Shown here: in pieces, positions 1 through 10,730 of the stretch | Layout: every line of letters begins with the position of its first letter | Position numbering within the stretch: the stretch's first letter is position 1 | From: Glebionis coronaria | Lineage: Eukaryota; Streptophyta; Magnoliopsida; Asterales; Asteraceae | DNA: 64,000 nt | Assembly (NCBI GenBank): GCA_025667525.1 | Contig: CM046879.1 | Location: 363,214,639-363,278,638 of the forward strand | Direction of reading: 5' to 3' | The notes under the pieces: generated by a model | Seen by the model: only the letters and a program-made list of their open reading frames with translations | What the model was told of the DNA's origin: nothing | The model's database searches: none | Position numbers and translations under genes: made by a program

Positions 1-1105
1 GTTGTTCAATCAACGATTGATTCTGTGCAGTGGTATTAGCACATGCGGGCTTTACTGAATCGAAGAGTCGTGTATTTTTCTGTTTTAAGTTATCAACTTT
101 GGACAAAATCTTGGAAACTCGATTATCTAGATCAAGTTTAAAATTCTCAGCGGCCTCAAGTACGTTCACACTGTTAAGCTCCTTAGATTTCTCTATTTCT
201 ATCGGCAAAGATGTAGCAACTTTGTCACTTGGCTGACGCTGTTTTGATTGTAAATTCAATCGAAAATTCTTTTCAAAATTTGCATCATCGATATTAACAC
301 CTTCGAATGACGTTTCAAAGATTTCTTTAATAAATTGTTGCTTGCATTCAAGCGAAATACAATGTGTTTGAATCTCATCAAAACGTTTTGAAAGCGAAGA
401 ATATGAATCTTGAAGCTTTAAAAATTCAGTGTCAGATTCGTGACAAGTACTATCTACCACATTATCCACAGATTCAACATTATGCACAATAGAATCATTA
501 TCAACACTTTTATTCACACAGACAGAAACTATATCATGAGACATCACTTGATGCATAAGCAGATCATTATGGCGTGAAACCCGTTCTATTTCAAGTAAAC
601 TGTTTTCATAAGCATCTTCCATTTCATTGAAAACACGTCTAACTTCTTCTATTTCCAAAAACAAATCTTGATCAATATTACGAAGACAAGCTTTAACACT
701 GTTTACAAACGGAACAATTTCATCTCGAAACGCAGCTCTAGTGTGCTCAAAGTTCCATTCACCTTCCGTTATGGCTGAAGCCGTCGTACGTTCCAAAATG
801 ACCTTGTCAAAATCGGCTAAGTGTTGGTGAACCGCATTTAAGTTAACGGACGCCTTGCTTACCGGTGGAATTAACTTTGTTAAATCCGTTTTGACAAGTG
901 TAGGAGACGTACTAGGAAGGTTTTCATTTGATAAACTTTGGGGCACAAGAACTGTCAATTCTACTAATTCCTTTTGTAAACGAATGCGTGTCTTTTTCGA
1001 AAATTGATCTTTGTTATGTTGATTATAATCAATTGTATGGAACTTTGAAAGCATTTTAGAATGAGTTTCATCCCCAAGTGATTGTGTCTCCTCAGTACTA
1101 CGAAC
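1..1105 (-). CDS. Partial Ty1/copia gag, coiled-coil region, runs off the left edge
   Basis: Read on the minus strand, the frame is open from about position 1105 to base 1 with no stop; the first clear ATG is at 1054, giving about 351 codons inside the window. It encodes an acidic, helix-rich protein. Near its middle are FRDEIVPFVNSVKACLRNID and EIEEVRRVFNEMEDAYENSL, and near the window edge LDNRVSKILSKVDNLKQKNT, a heptad-like coiled coil. This is the kind of gag seen in SIRE-type copia polyproteins of Asteraceae (family knowledge from memory). No LTR or primer site precedes it: the sequence just upstream (higher coordinates) is Athila gag, so it is truncated or recombined at its 5' end. The N-terminal part of gag is probably missing. 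The recognition as gag rests on composition and recall, not on a zinc knuckle, which would lie outside the window. Confidence 0.7.
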
Positions 1106-1560
1106 AAAAGAAAAGCGGTAGTACGTGAGGGTGGGAAAAAGTAGTTGATAAACTTGGTCTCTAAATCCGTCCACGTAAGAATACTTTATGGCGGTTCCTT
1201 ATCAAGCCAATTCCGGGCTTGTCCCTCTAAAGAGAAAGGAAAAAGTTGCAAGCGAATCACTTCTTGTGATACCCCATTGTACTTAACCGTATTGGTAAGC
1301 TGAAGAAACCTTTTAATGTGGTCATGAGGATCATCAAGTGAACACCCCAAGAAGGGTTGAGCAGAGACCATTTGTATAAAGCCCGATTTGAGTTCAAAGT
1401 TGTTGGCTCCAATCTCAGGTATGACAATTGCATCGGTGTTGCCTTCTACGTGCGATTGCAAAAGCTCGATCATTGGTTGATTGTCCATGGTGACAATTGG
1501 TTGAGTAATGACTTCGGTTTGAGCGACTCTCTTCTTACGAGCACGAGTACGCATGCACAC
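1106..1560 (-). pseudogene. Athila B gag N-terminal fragment
   Basis: The minus-strand frame starting at 1560 opens with an Arg-rich MRTRARKKR-type N-terminus. It continues with [54 protein letters not shown] and [16 protein letters not shown]. This is collinear with the gag of the complete Athila element in this window (start at 19359), with high identity. A stop (TAA) follows the KEPP motif at about 1183. Homology nevertheless continues at the DNA level through the FFPP/TTA-coding region to about 1105, where copia gag begins abruptly. It is the 5' end of an Athila/Ty3-gypsy element in minus orientation; the rest of the element lies outside the window or is lost. Broken by a stop and by truncation. 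Confidence 0.88.
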
Positions 1561-1752
1561 CTACAAAAGGATTAGAAAAATAGAAAAGAAATATTTTTGG
1601 TTTTTATGGTTTTTCAATTTTTTTGTATTTTTGAAGATTTTATATTTTTTTAGGATTTTTGAAAATTTAAAGCAAGGAAAATAACATTCAAAGATGAACG
1701 GATCCCAAAATCCAACGCGTCTCTCACTAAAAACCTTTAATCTTAACAAAAA

Positions 1753-1770
1753 GAGCCGGCAGCGGCGCCA
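1753..1770 (-). other. Primer binding site of Athila B (tRNA-Asp type)
   Basis: On the minus strand this reads TGGCGCCGCTGCCGGCTC, two bases after the LTR end. The first 15 bases match the complement of the 3' end of plant tRNA-Asp (TGGCGCCGTTGCCGG) with one mismatch, the usual Athila primer site. The same sequence stands in the complete Athila A at 19149-19166. It shows that the LTR at 1773-3348 is the 5' LTR of a minus-strand element. Confidence 0.85.
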
Positions 1771-2014
1771 TTTAATAAAAGGTTTTTACACCAAGTATAA
1801 AATCTTATAGTCCGAATCTCTTCGAATTGACTATTGGTATAAAGTGCGACTCAATTGTTCTTGGTGGAAAATGAGATGTGGTTTGGTTTGATTATCTAAT
1901 TTTAAACTAAAAGCAAATAATTGTCGTTGAGTAAAGTAGAAACTTTCACAAAGTTAAACTAAAAGTTATTTAGAAAAACACTTAATGAATTTAAGAATAA
2001 ACAATTAATCCCAT

Positions 2015-2340
2015 TGCAATGTCAAAGGAATGTTGTCGCAATACACCCCAAATGTAATCCGATCGCAATATCCAGTCGCAATATCAAACTTTAATCCAAT
2101 CGCAATATCAACAACAATCCTATCGCAATGCCACTAAAATGAAACCAATCGCAATATCACCAAAAATTATGTTATCGCAATGTCACCAAAAGTAAACCCG
2201 TCGCAAAACGAATCGGAATAATAAACCCTAATGCGATGCACCAATCGCAATGTGCATCGCAATAATAAACCCTTTTGTGATTCACAGATCGCAATATGTG
2301 TCTCAAATCCCCGTCGCAATGGGGTTTAACTTTGCGATAA
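2015..2340. repeat. TCGCAAT short-motif array inside the Athila B LTR
   Basis: The octamer TCGCAATA or a close variant (TCGCAATG, TCGCAAAA) recurs more than ten times in about 330 bp, spaced 15-45 bp, often as ATCGCAATATC. It lies roughly 1010-1330 bp into the LTR, downstream of the TATA box. That is the same relative place as the TTCCGAAT/TTCCGCAT array of Athila A. No coding explanation is seen. Function is unknown. Confidence 0.8.
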
Positions 2341-2900
2341 GAGTTAATCCGAAATAAGCTAGGAAATAAGCTATTTTCAATAAGCTCAATCCAAGGCTTA
2401 ACTAACTCAATGAAAAGCAGAACTAATAAGCATGAAATAAGGTCTTTTAAACTTTAAATAAGCAACCTTTTTTAAATCAAACTTTGAAAAGATTAAAACT
2501 TTAAGAAAACTTTTAAAAAGTAAATAAGCTAAACATACAAATAAGCCAATAAGCATAGAGATCTTAAAGCTTAAATCATATGAAGGCTTATGTAGGATAA
2601 AAAGATTAACCTTTTTAATCACGAAATCATCAAATCAAACGTATGAAGTGTAATATTCGGATCAAAAGATTAGAGTGAATCAAGAAAGGTAGAAAGAGAT
2701 TAAAGAACAAAAACATAACTTGAACTTGATTAATGAAATCCAAATACAAAAAGCTTAAACTTGAAAGATTAAAAGAAAGAAAGATGAAAACTTAGTGAGA
2801 GAAAGTTTGGAACTTTCTCTCTCTAAAAACTAGAAAGGAAAACTAAAAATGAAACTAGCTACTAAAAACTAACCCACCCTCCTAATGTGTATTAGGAGGG

Positions 2901-2908
2901 TATTTATA
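2901..2908 (-). promoter_or_regulatory. TATA box of the Athila B LTR
   Basis: TATAAATA on the minus strand, about 440 bp into the LTR. It matches in sequence and place the TATA box of the Athila A LTR (about 455 bp in), followed by the same pyrimidine-rich stretch. Confidence 0.6.
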
Positions 2909-3348
2909 GGGAAAATGGGAAGGTGTGCATGTGTTGCCTCTTCTTTCTTTCTTTCTTCAAGTCTTCTCGACTCGATTTAATTCTTTGTCTTTTCTCGACG
3001 TCGTCTCGGGATTTGAACTTGTCTTAATAATTTTCTTCTTTTATTTAGACTTGAGTTCTTCGACTTCATTAAACTTCCGTCTTTAGACCTTTTCTTCGAT
3101 AATATTCAGAATAGGTCTTGGACATCCGTTCTTTAAGCACTCTTGATCTTTTGACTTCGTCTTTTCTCGTTTTCTTCGATAAGAGCCCGTGAAAGCCTGT
3201 GTTTTCTTCCTTTTTCATCATTTGGTCCTAAAACACAATAAAAACACAAACCACACATAATTCCGACTTTTACGACATAAAATACACGTTTTGGTCTTGT
3301 TATTATTGGAAATAAGTGGTAAAAGGATAAGTGTTTTCACACTTATTA

Positions 3349-3504
3349 GTCATGTTATTGATACTAGTAGATCTCATACTGACAGTGAAATGTCGGTATG
3401 TCATATGGCTTGACTATTACCTAACCATACAGGAACCTATTTCTTCGGTTGCCAAATTTTCTCTTCTATTATCATGGTAGGCTGATGAAATTTGTCTCTG
3501 CTGC
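3349..3504 (+). other. Degenerate copia gag/protease leader
   Basis: The stretch between the Athila B LTR and the recognisable protease of Copia1. Scraps of frame are readable (for example NHTGTYFFGC) but are interrupted by stops. It is probably the end of Copia1 gag and the start of protease. The 5' LTR and most of gag of Copia1 are not in the window. Confidence 0.4.
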
Positions 3505-4720
3505 GTGGAATCGGGCTGTTCCAAACATATGACTGGGAATCAAAGCCTTCTAAAGAACTTTGTATGGCGTTTTATGGGAACTGTTCGATTTGGAAATGAT
3601 CATGTTGTTGCAATTCTAGGCTATGGTGATCTTCATTGGGGAAATATTATCATCACTAGAGTATCTTTTGTTGATGGCTTGGGACACAATTTGTTCTCGG
3701 TTGGGCAATTATGTGATTCAGATTTGGAGGTATCCTTCAGAAGTCATACATGCTTTGTTAGGGATCTTGGAGGAATTGATTTGTTGAAAGGAAACCGTAC
3801 CACCAACCTTTACACCATTGATCTTTTTTCAAATGTCTGATGCATCTCCAATTTGTCTCATGGCCCGGGCAACTTCAACAAAGTCATGGTTCTGGCATCA
3901 AATGTTATCTCATCTCAATTTCGATGCCACCACCAAACTTGTAAAATATGATCTCATTACCGGTCTTCCAAAGTTCAAATATACTAAAGACCATCTTTGT
4001 CCATCATGTGAGCAAGGTAAAAGAAAGAAGAAGCCTCACAAACCCAAACCTGTTCCAAATTCGACGAATAGGTTTCATCTCCTTCATATGGATTTTTGTG
4101 GCCCAATGAGAATCAAAAGCATTAATGGAAAGCGGTATGTCCTTGTGATTGTGGATGATTATTCTCGTTACACATGGGTTCATTTTCTTGCTTCGAAAGA
4201 TGAAGCCCCTGATGTAATTATTAATTTCTTGAAGAAAACATCAATGCTACTTCAAGCCCCTGTTATCATTGTAAGATCGGATAATGACACATAATTCACC
4301 AATCAAAAACAGAAAGCTTACTTTCACGAAGTTGGGATTTATCACGAAACTTCGGCTGTAAGAACTCCAGAGCAGAATGGAGTTGTGGAACGGAGGAATC
4401 GTACGTTAGTTGAAGCTGCTCGGACGATGCTTCTCTCCTCTAGTGCACCGTTATTCCTTTGGGCCGACGCTATAGCAACTGCATGTTATATTCAAAAAGC
4501 GCTCCATTATTCACACCCATTTCACCAAAACACCTTATGAGATCATTAATGGAAGAAAACCAGATATTTCATTTTTACATGTCTTCGGTGCTTTATGTTA
4601 TCCGAAGAATGATAGTGAAGATATCGGTAACTTGAACCTAAAGGTGATATTGGCTTTTTTATTGGTTATTCTTCAACTGCTTGTGCTTACAGGGTTTATA
4701 ATCGAAGGACACGAAAGGTA
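3505..4720 (+). pseudogene. Copia1 protease and integrase remnant
   Basis: The protease segment shows [10 protein letters not shown] (3505 on). The catalytic Asp of the usual DSG triad is Glu here, so it is presumably inactive. It is followed by the conserved [19 protein letters not shown]. After a frame change at about 3835 come the GAG-pre-integrase zinc region (HxxxxHL...CPSCEQGK) and the integrase core: HMDFCGPMRIKSINGK (first catalytic Asp), then a SDN motif (second Asp; usual form TDN) and, further on, [20 protein letters not shown] (catalytic Glu). Stop codons and frameshifts interrupt it. One TAA at about 4292 replaces the Glu codon after DNDT, and others follow near 4540. The family is SIRE-like Ty1/copia, plus strand. 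It is a decayed copy whose product cannot be made. Confidence 0.9.
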
Positions 4721-6250
4721 ATGGAGACTATGAATTTTACCTTTGATGAACTCTCGGGTATGGCCGCTCAACATAGAAGTTCACATCCCAAGCTTCAAGG
4801 TCAGACTTCTGGACACGGAAGTTTAGGACTCACGCTTCAATTTGCACCGTCAGCAATCTCATCGTTACAACCTTCGAAACGTGACTTGGAAGTTTTATTT
4901 GGGCCAATTTATGATGAATATATGGAGGGTCCTTCGTCATTTGGTGTTCCTCAAAATGCCCCGGCTGCACCTACTACGGTAGTTCCAGAACCACCAATTG
5001 CATCTACACCAACGACATCCGTTTTTGCACCATCTACGTCAACCTCAACCATATTGACTCCAAATTTTCCAATCACTTCTCCGACTGCTGACACAACTCA
5101 ACAACATTCTCAGCAAATTCCTAATCATGTTCATCTTCAGAATGAAATAGTTGCTAAAAATTCAAACAATGCGATACTCAACGAACATGAGTTTGTTAAT
5201 CCATTTACGGCTTCCACAAGTACTACTCAGCCTTCAACACCATATGCGGATCCGTCGAGCTCGCATCAAGTTTCTCATACACTTCCACATGAACAAAAAT
5301 GGACTAAGAATCATCCTTTGGTTCAAGTGATTGACAATCTCTCACGACCAGTCTTAACATGAAATCAGCTGCGTACTGACGATGATATGTGTATCTATGC
5401 ATTATCAGTCAGTACAATGGAACCAGATAGTGTTAAAGAAGCAATGAACGATGCATCATGGATTGAGTCTATGTAAGAAGAGCTCAATCAATTCATCCGG
5501 ATTGATGTATAGGAGTTAGTACCATGCCCGGACAATATCGATCCCCTTACCCTGAAATGGTTATTTAAAAACAAGATGGATGAAGAGTAAACTGTCATTA
5601 GGAGCAAGACTCGGTTAGTTGTGAGAGGTTATAAACAAAAGGAGGGAATTGATTTCGTAGAATCCTTCGCCCATGTTGCTCGAATGGAAGCTATTAGGAT
5701 TTTATTGGCATACGCTGCACACAAATCGTTCACTGTGTATCAAATGGACGTGAAGACGGCTTTCTTGCATGGGCCGTTAAAAGAAGATGTGTACGTCTGT
5801 CAACCTGAAGGTTTCATCAACACCGAACATCCAAGCCATGTCTACAAGTTGAAAAAGGCGATTTATGGTTTGAAACTAGCACCGAGGGCATGGTACGACG
5901 AATTATCATAATTTATTCTATAAAATCACTTTAACAAAGGAACCATTGATCCAACGTTGTTTATCAAGCACTACGGCAACGACATCTTGGTGGCTCAGGT
6001 CTATGTAGATGATATTATATTTGGTTCTAATAACCCAAAATATTCCATATTATTTTCCGACCTTATGAAAAGTTGATTTGAAATGTTAATGATGGGGGAA
6101 ATGACGGTTTTTTCTTGGTCTCCAAGTTCACCAATCCCCCCGTGGCATTCTCATATATCAGGCCAAATATATGCTTGAAATTCTAAAGAAATTTAGAATG
6201 GAAAACTGTGATCCTATTGGTACTCCAATGGACACTAAACACAACTTGAT
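4721..6250 (+). pseudogene. Copia1 linker and reverse transcriptase remnant
   Basis: The segment 4721-5362 encodes the low-complexity Pro/Ser/Thr-rich linker between integrase and RT, ending in TKNHPLVQVIDNLSRPV, which is the usual lead-in (HPI..VIGD..RPV). RT follows in pieces: KARLV(A/V)[15 protein letters not shown], [38 protein letters not shown]. The YVDD active site is at about 6002-6014 (VYVDDIIFG). In-frame stops occur at 5360, 5474, 5509, 5588 and 5909 and frames shift near 6076 and 6105, so the gene is dead. Domain order (integrase before RT) is diagnostic of Ty1/copia. Confidence 0.9.
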
Positions 6251-6969
6251 TTGGATAAGAAAGGGACATCTATAGATGCTACAAAATACCAAAGTATGAT
6301 CGGGTCCCTTATGTACTTAACCTCAAGTAGACCGGACATTGTGCATGCTACTTATTTATGTGCTCGGTACCAGGCTAAGCCAAGCACATCAAGGAGGTTA
6401 AAAGGATATTTCGTTATCTCCGGGGAACCATTCACATGGGTCTCTGGTATACGAAGGATTCTGGTTTTAATATCACTGGTTTTTCAGATGCCGACCATGC
6501 AGGATGTCATGATTCATTTAAGAGCAATTCCAGTAGAGCACAATTCTTAGGCGAGAAGCTAGTGAGCTGGTCCTCAAGAAAACAAGATTGCACCGCGTTG
6601 TCCACCACGGAAGCAGAATATGTGTCTCTATCCGTGTGTAGTTCTCAAGTCCTTTGGATGAGAACACAACTCACGGATTATGGCTTTCACTTTAACAAAG
6701 TGCCTATCTATTGTGACTCACAATCAGCCATAGCCATATCCTGCAACCCGGTCCAACACTCCAAGACCAAGCACATAGCTGTCCGATTCCATTTCATAAA
6801 GGAGCATGTGGAAAGAGGAACGATCGAACTGTATTTTGTCAAGACAGACTACCAACTAGCCGACATCTTCACCAAAGCTCTTTCTTAGGACAAATTTGAA
6901 TTCTTAGTTCGTCGACTTGGTATGCGTAGTTTTACTCCAGATGAACTTGAACGTCTTGCACATTCTTAG
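6251..6969 (+). pseudogene. Copia1 RNase H and polyprotein C-terminus
   Basis: The segment begins with the conserved MIGSLMYLTSSRPDIV block. After one frameshift at about 6410 it continues as FSDADHAGCHD, LVSWSSRKQDCTALSTTEAE and YCDSQSAIAIS, with the H-rich HSKTKHIAVRFHFIKEHVE near the end. The C-terminus reads LADIFTKALS, then a stop (TAG at 6886-6888) where related copies read on, followed by RLGMRSFTPDELERLAHS and a true terminal stop at about 6969. The same ending ([20 protein letters not shown]) is found in Copia2, so the two belong to one lineage. Confidence 0.88.
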
Positions 6970-9246
6970 TAACCTTGTATATATCTATCAGAAAATCAAA
7001 ATACAAAATATAAAATCTATAAAAACAAAATAAAAAATGAGAAAATCTTTCAAAAATATCAAAAATATTCTTCTCCGACATGTCTCTCAGCATCGATAAT
7101 ATGGACGCACTTAGAAATTTCGCTCAATAGCGACACGGGTACGTACATAAAGTTCGACTGAGAGTTCAAATGTTTTCAAAACATTTCTTTTCTATTTTCT
7201 TCTCATAATGGCTTATAGTCACATGTCAGACTATAACCTGGTCCCAAAAGAAAGGGAAGTCTATGACTTATTCTCAACAATGGGAAATCAACTTTTCTCG
7301 GTCATGGGCTTATATTTAAACATTCAAAGTCTTAAGCTCATGAACACAACTTTTATCAGACCATACTCCCCTATTTTAATTAGACTCTTTTTTATAGGGG
7401 GAGTATAATGATTTCCTAAACTTTGTTCCAAACTTTCATGCAACATTATTCTCTCCATGTTTCATCACTAGTTTACACAAAAAATTCAACTTTATGTAAT
7501 TTTTGAGGGTGAGAATAGTGATTAAAATGTGATCAAAACTGCTTCATTCTTGGATAAGATCTTTGATATAAGTTCTTTCTCTTCCTAATATGTGTAAAAA
7601 CCTTCTTTTTATGATGCACATATGTAGGGGGAGCATTTTATGTGATATAGAAAGTTTCATTGGTTACGATACCTATACCTACAACACAATTACTCACGAC
7701 GATATTGGCGTCAAAAGGTGGTTAGGTACTCGTCCTATGATCCTACCAGAACCGGAGGGATCTTCCTATGGACATTCCATTAGAACTTAGATGTCCTTAG
7801 GAATGATGGAGTTTTTTAGTGTACGGGAATAATGCCGACTAATGACTTAAGCTAGCACTAGAACAATCACAACAAGGTGCTAGTTATGAGGTCTTAGTAA
7901 GCATTGAAGGGGTTGAAGAATGAAAAAGAAATGTAAGGATAAAGGGTGAAAAGAAATAGCCCTCCATACAAATTAGGCAGAAACAGGGTCAATACATCTA
8001 CTATCAGAATTACGTTGATGATTTATGGTATTGGAAGACAAAGCATCATGGACCCAAGGATGCAAAGAACAACCCTTCCCAACCTACTCAAGCTTCTCTC
8101 AAAAGAAGTGTCTTTTATTGTCACGGAGTTCAACTCATTTCAAACGACTTTCTCACTCCGAGATAGTAGATATTGAATAGGTGGCAGTCTACTCCAGCCT
8201 CCGATCACCAAATAAACGTGCACTTATAGAGTCTAGAGCCAACGAGATTCATCAATAATCTCATTAGGACACTTATTCCATATATCAATTGTTGTTCATC
8301 TTTAGAACACAAGCGATATTCTACGGAGTCCTACGATCTATCCTTGTGGCATTGCTAGAACATTCAGAGTGATACTCTCTAGTATTCACAATGATGAATG
8401 GAAATCCTTCCAGTGTTAACATCAAACAGAACTGCGGTAGGTCATATGTACAATTCACTTTGAATTGAACATATGTTAACTTGAAAGCAACAGTGGTTTG
8501 ATTCTTAAGTGACTCAAACTCGTTCGAGGTCTCGATGCAATATATTTATGATCTTGCCAGAACATTCAGAGTAATACTTATTAGTATTTATAGTGACGAA
8601 TGGAAATCCTTCCAGTGTCATCATCAAACCGCACTGCGGTAGGTAACTTGTGAGATTCTATATGAATCAAACTTGTGTCAACTGGAAAGCAACAATGGTT
8701 TGATTCTTAATTGATTCAAACTTGTTCCAGGAAATTGAACTGACGACTTAATCAGAAGAATGGAACTGCATGATTCACTCCTTATGTTGAATTATCTCTT
8801 GATACATTCAGGTATTGAGAACGACTACCACAGCCGGAAACCCTGTCAAGGAAGTTATTTGAACTTACCTAATCACAAGTACAGTATTCTTACTGTATAA
8901 CAGGAAACCGGAGGAATGCAAACGGTGTCGTAACCTCAAGAGTCGTAATTCAAGACCACATGCTCATGTAAATAAAGAAAGCTCAAGAACATCTAAAGAC
9001 AAAGACTTTCGCTACTATGAAGATCAAGGGAGATTGTTAACAAGCCTTCAAGTCAACACAAAACATGAGTATGTGGGGAAAGACACAAGAACACAAGCTG
9101 GAAAAGTTTCAAGATCAAATCAAGGCAAAGATCAAAGATCCAAGATCACAAGTCATGAAAGGAACTATGAAGAAATTCTCAAGACATCGAGCTTCAAAGT
9201 CTGCAACAACAAAGAAGTGAAGTCACATATTACATGACCACCCCTT
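6970..9246 (+). other. Copia1 3' non-coding region
   Basis: About 2.3 kb between pol and the 3' LTR with no supportable gene; the short ORFs here show no family resemblance. It holds an A-rich stretch (6980-7070), two polypurine GGGGGAG tracts (about 7397-7404 and 7627-7635) besides the one before the LTR, and a two-copy 202-bp tandem repeat (about 8360-8765). In Copia2 the equivalent interval carries a 4-kb extra ORF. Here that ORF is absent or has decayed beyond recognition. Confidence 0.6.
8360..8765 (+). repeat. Two-copy ~202-bp tandem repeat in the Copia1 3' region
   Basis: Anchored by GAAATCCTTCCAGTGT at 8401 and again at 8603. Both copies share AACATTCAGAGT upstream, CTGCGGTAGGT and CAACA/TGGTTTGATTCTTAA downstream. 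The copies are diverged by eye. The reverse complement of the same repeat pair stands before the 3' LTR of Copia2 (51640-52090, period about 201). Confidence 0.8.
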
Positions 9247-9256
9247 AGGGGGAGAT
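9244..9256 (+). other. Polypurine tract of Copia1
   Basis: CTTAGGGGGAGAT lies directly before the LTR start TGTTAGAAG. This is the plus-strand primer of reverse transcription. The same sequence (TTAGGGGGAGATTGTTAGAA) stands in Copia2 at 51003-51022 on the minus strand. Confidence 0.8.
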
Positions 9257-9624
9257 TGTTAGAAGTAATTAAAGTGATGGTCATATAATATATCGTTGCA
9301 AAGCTCGTGAAAAATATTATTTAATGATGTCGAGAGTTTTTAGTTATTATTGTTTATGTAACGGGATTTAGTCCTGAACAAACAAATGAGGAAAGCCTCC
9401 TAAACATTTCTTACTTAGTATAAAAGCCCTCCTATACCTCATTTATGTGTGTGCTTCTCAATTTCATAGTTTTAGAGAGAGAAAGGTGTGTTTGTTTTCT
9501 CTCACTAGGAAAACACCAACACTTTGTATCTTTCTTTTCTTCATCTTAATCTAATATTTTTTTTTGGTTTAATCTTCATCATGTTGTTTGTGTTTGGTTA
9601 GTCGTGTGATTAAGTTCTACAACA
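9257..9624 (+). repeat. 3' LTR of Copia1
   Basis: A 368-bp LTR from TGTTAGAAGTAATT to AAGTTCTACAACA; the ends form an imperfect inverted repeat (TGTTaGA/TCTaCAACA). The start is fixed by the polypurine tract and the end by the terminal inverted bases. A TATA box TATAAAAG lies at 9419-9426, followed by a pyrimidine-rich leader with GAGAGAGAAAGG. The 5' LTR is outside the window, so its age cannot be judged. The flanking bases ATATA (9625-9629) are a candidate target-site duplicate without a visible partner. Confidence 0.85.
9419..9426 (+). promoter_or_regulatory. TATA box in the Copia1 LTR
   Basis: TATAAAAG about 163 bp into the LTR, followed within 60 bp by a CT/GA-rich leader typical of copia LTR transcription starts. 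Confidence 0.55.
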
Positions 9625-9720
9625 ATATACATGAAGTACATCTAGAATACTATACATGAAGTACACATGAGATACTGTACATGGCATACCCATGAAATAT
9701 TGTTCATGGCACGAATGAAA
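9625..9720. repeat. Short imperfect tandem repeats (ATACATGAAGTACA)
   Basis: Three to four diverged copies of about 25-30 bp around ATAC(A/T)TACATGAAGTACA, immediately outside the Copia1 LTR. They belong to the internal region of the gypsy element into which Copia1 inserted. Confidence 0.55.
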
Positions 9721-10714
9721 GTTTGCTGTTATTATCGATACCGGTGTCAATTGTCTGACCTAATCCAAGGAGAATAAATTGACTTAACGTTTACAAAACT
9801 GAACTGAAATAAGTAACTTGATAGGCTGACAATTCCTGCGCAGATTTAATGCTGGTTGTATAGAGGCATAAAAGTATGATTAAACGGAGTTTCATCAATG
9901 TTCTGTATGAAGACATGATGGATGAGGACCAAACATGATTTATCATGAATACATGATCTTACTGTAATTCTTCTGTATTTTAGCATGAAAGCATCTTGCT
10001 AAAAATAAAGTCCTCATAAGGAGACATGGGACTGAATCAGCATGAAGACGACATCCACGTCGTTGTATGAAAACTTGATTGTTACAAAGAACATAAAAGT
10101 ATAAACAACTGAAGTTTAATATCAACTGGTGTGGATGGCTATGGTTCAATCCACAAAATTCAAAGTATAGAACATGTGACTAACTATAGGCGATTCTGGT
10201 TCGATCCATACATGTCAATTTTTTGGTGAGAACTTTCATGTATAGAAATTTACAATCTGGGACTAAATATGGTTGGTTGTAGTCCCATACATACTTTTCA
10301 AAATTTATCAAATGTCATGATATGAACAAAGGTAAACAACTATGGATCGGTTCACAAAACCACATTCGATTGAAAAGCATGAAATTTGATCTGAGAAATG
10401 GCGAACGCATATGGGTCATTTCACCTAATAACATTCGACTGAAAACATGAATCTAACATGAGTAAGGGTAAACGCCTATGGGTTGGTTCACCAATACAAA
10501 AATTCGCAGAAAAGCACATGTGACTAAATATGGCCAGTCATGTACTAACCTTTTACTTAGTAAAAAACTTTAAGAAATCTGACTGATAACTGAAGAAAAC
10601 TGACTGATAAATGCATGAGAAACATGAAAGATAACAACGCCAAAATATGAGAAGTTCCTTGTGACTACCCACTAGTCACAGGTCAAGTTTTAGAGCCTAC
10701 ATGTCGAACCTTGC
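9721..10714 (-). other. Leader region of gypsy element A (minus), with degenerate ~80-bp repeats
   Basis: No coding region. Because a primer site and LTR lie to the right, this is the 5' untranslated leader of a minus-strand Ty3/gypsy element. Between about 10130 and 10560 it has at least five diverged repeats of 75-90 bp. Each carries a block such as AACGCCTATGGGTTGGTTCACC (also CGAACGCATATGGGTCATTT, ACTATGGATCGGTTCACAAA, GCTATGGTTCAATCCACAAA) followed by an ATTCG(A/C) and ACATG block. The gag of this element lies to the left and was displaced by Copia1. Confidence 0.5.
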
Positions 10715-10726
10715 GCTCTGATACCA
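10715..10726 (-). other. Primer binding site of gypsy element A (tRNA-Met type)
   Basis: TGGTATCAGAGC on the minus strand is the canonical 12-base site complementary to plant initiator tRNA-Met. It lies four bases after the LTR end (GGGTGTTACA). It orients the LTR at 10731-11816 as a 5' LTR of a minus-strand element. Confidence 0.9.
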
Positions 10727-10730
10727 TAAT

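Larger units (their letters stand above)
1773..3348 (-). repeat. 5' LTR of Athila B
   Basis: The right end (minus-strand start) begins TAATAAGTGTGAAAACACTT. It aligns with the Athila A LTR start (TGATAGGTGTGTAAACACC) and continues alignable through ACCACTT, AAGACCAAAACGTGTATTT and GTGTGGTTTGTGTTTTTATTGTGTTTT. The left end (minus-strand end) is TTTTATTA just before the primer site. The terminal TG..CA has decayed to TA..TA. The length of 1576 bp compares with 1512 bp for the Athila A LTR without its duplication. It contains a TATA box (2901-2908) and a TCGCAAT motif array (about 2015-2340). The bases beyond the right end (3349-3353, GTCAT) are one candidate target-site duplicate, but the partner is outside the window. 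Confidence 0.85.

Noticed and set aside
7208..8176. Several 60-76-codon plus ORFs after Copia1 pol
   Set aside because: Short, unrelated to the extra ORFs of Copia2 or Copia3, and interspersed with polypurine tracts; not supportable as genes.
10715..10726. tRNA gene fragment (GCTCTGATACCA)
   Set aside because: Only 12 bases and next to an LTR end; it is a primer binding site, not a tRNA gene.
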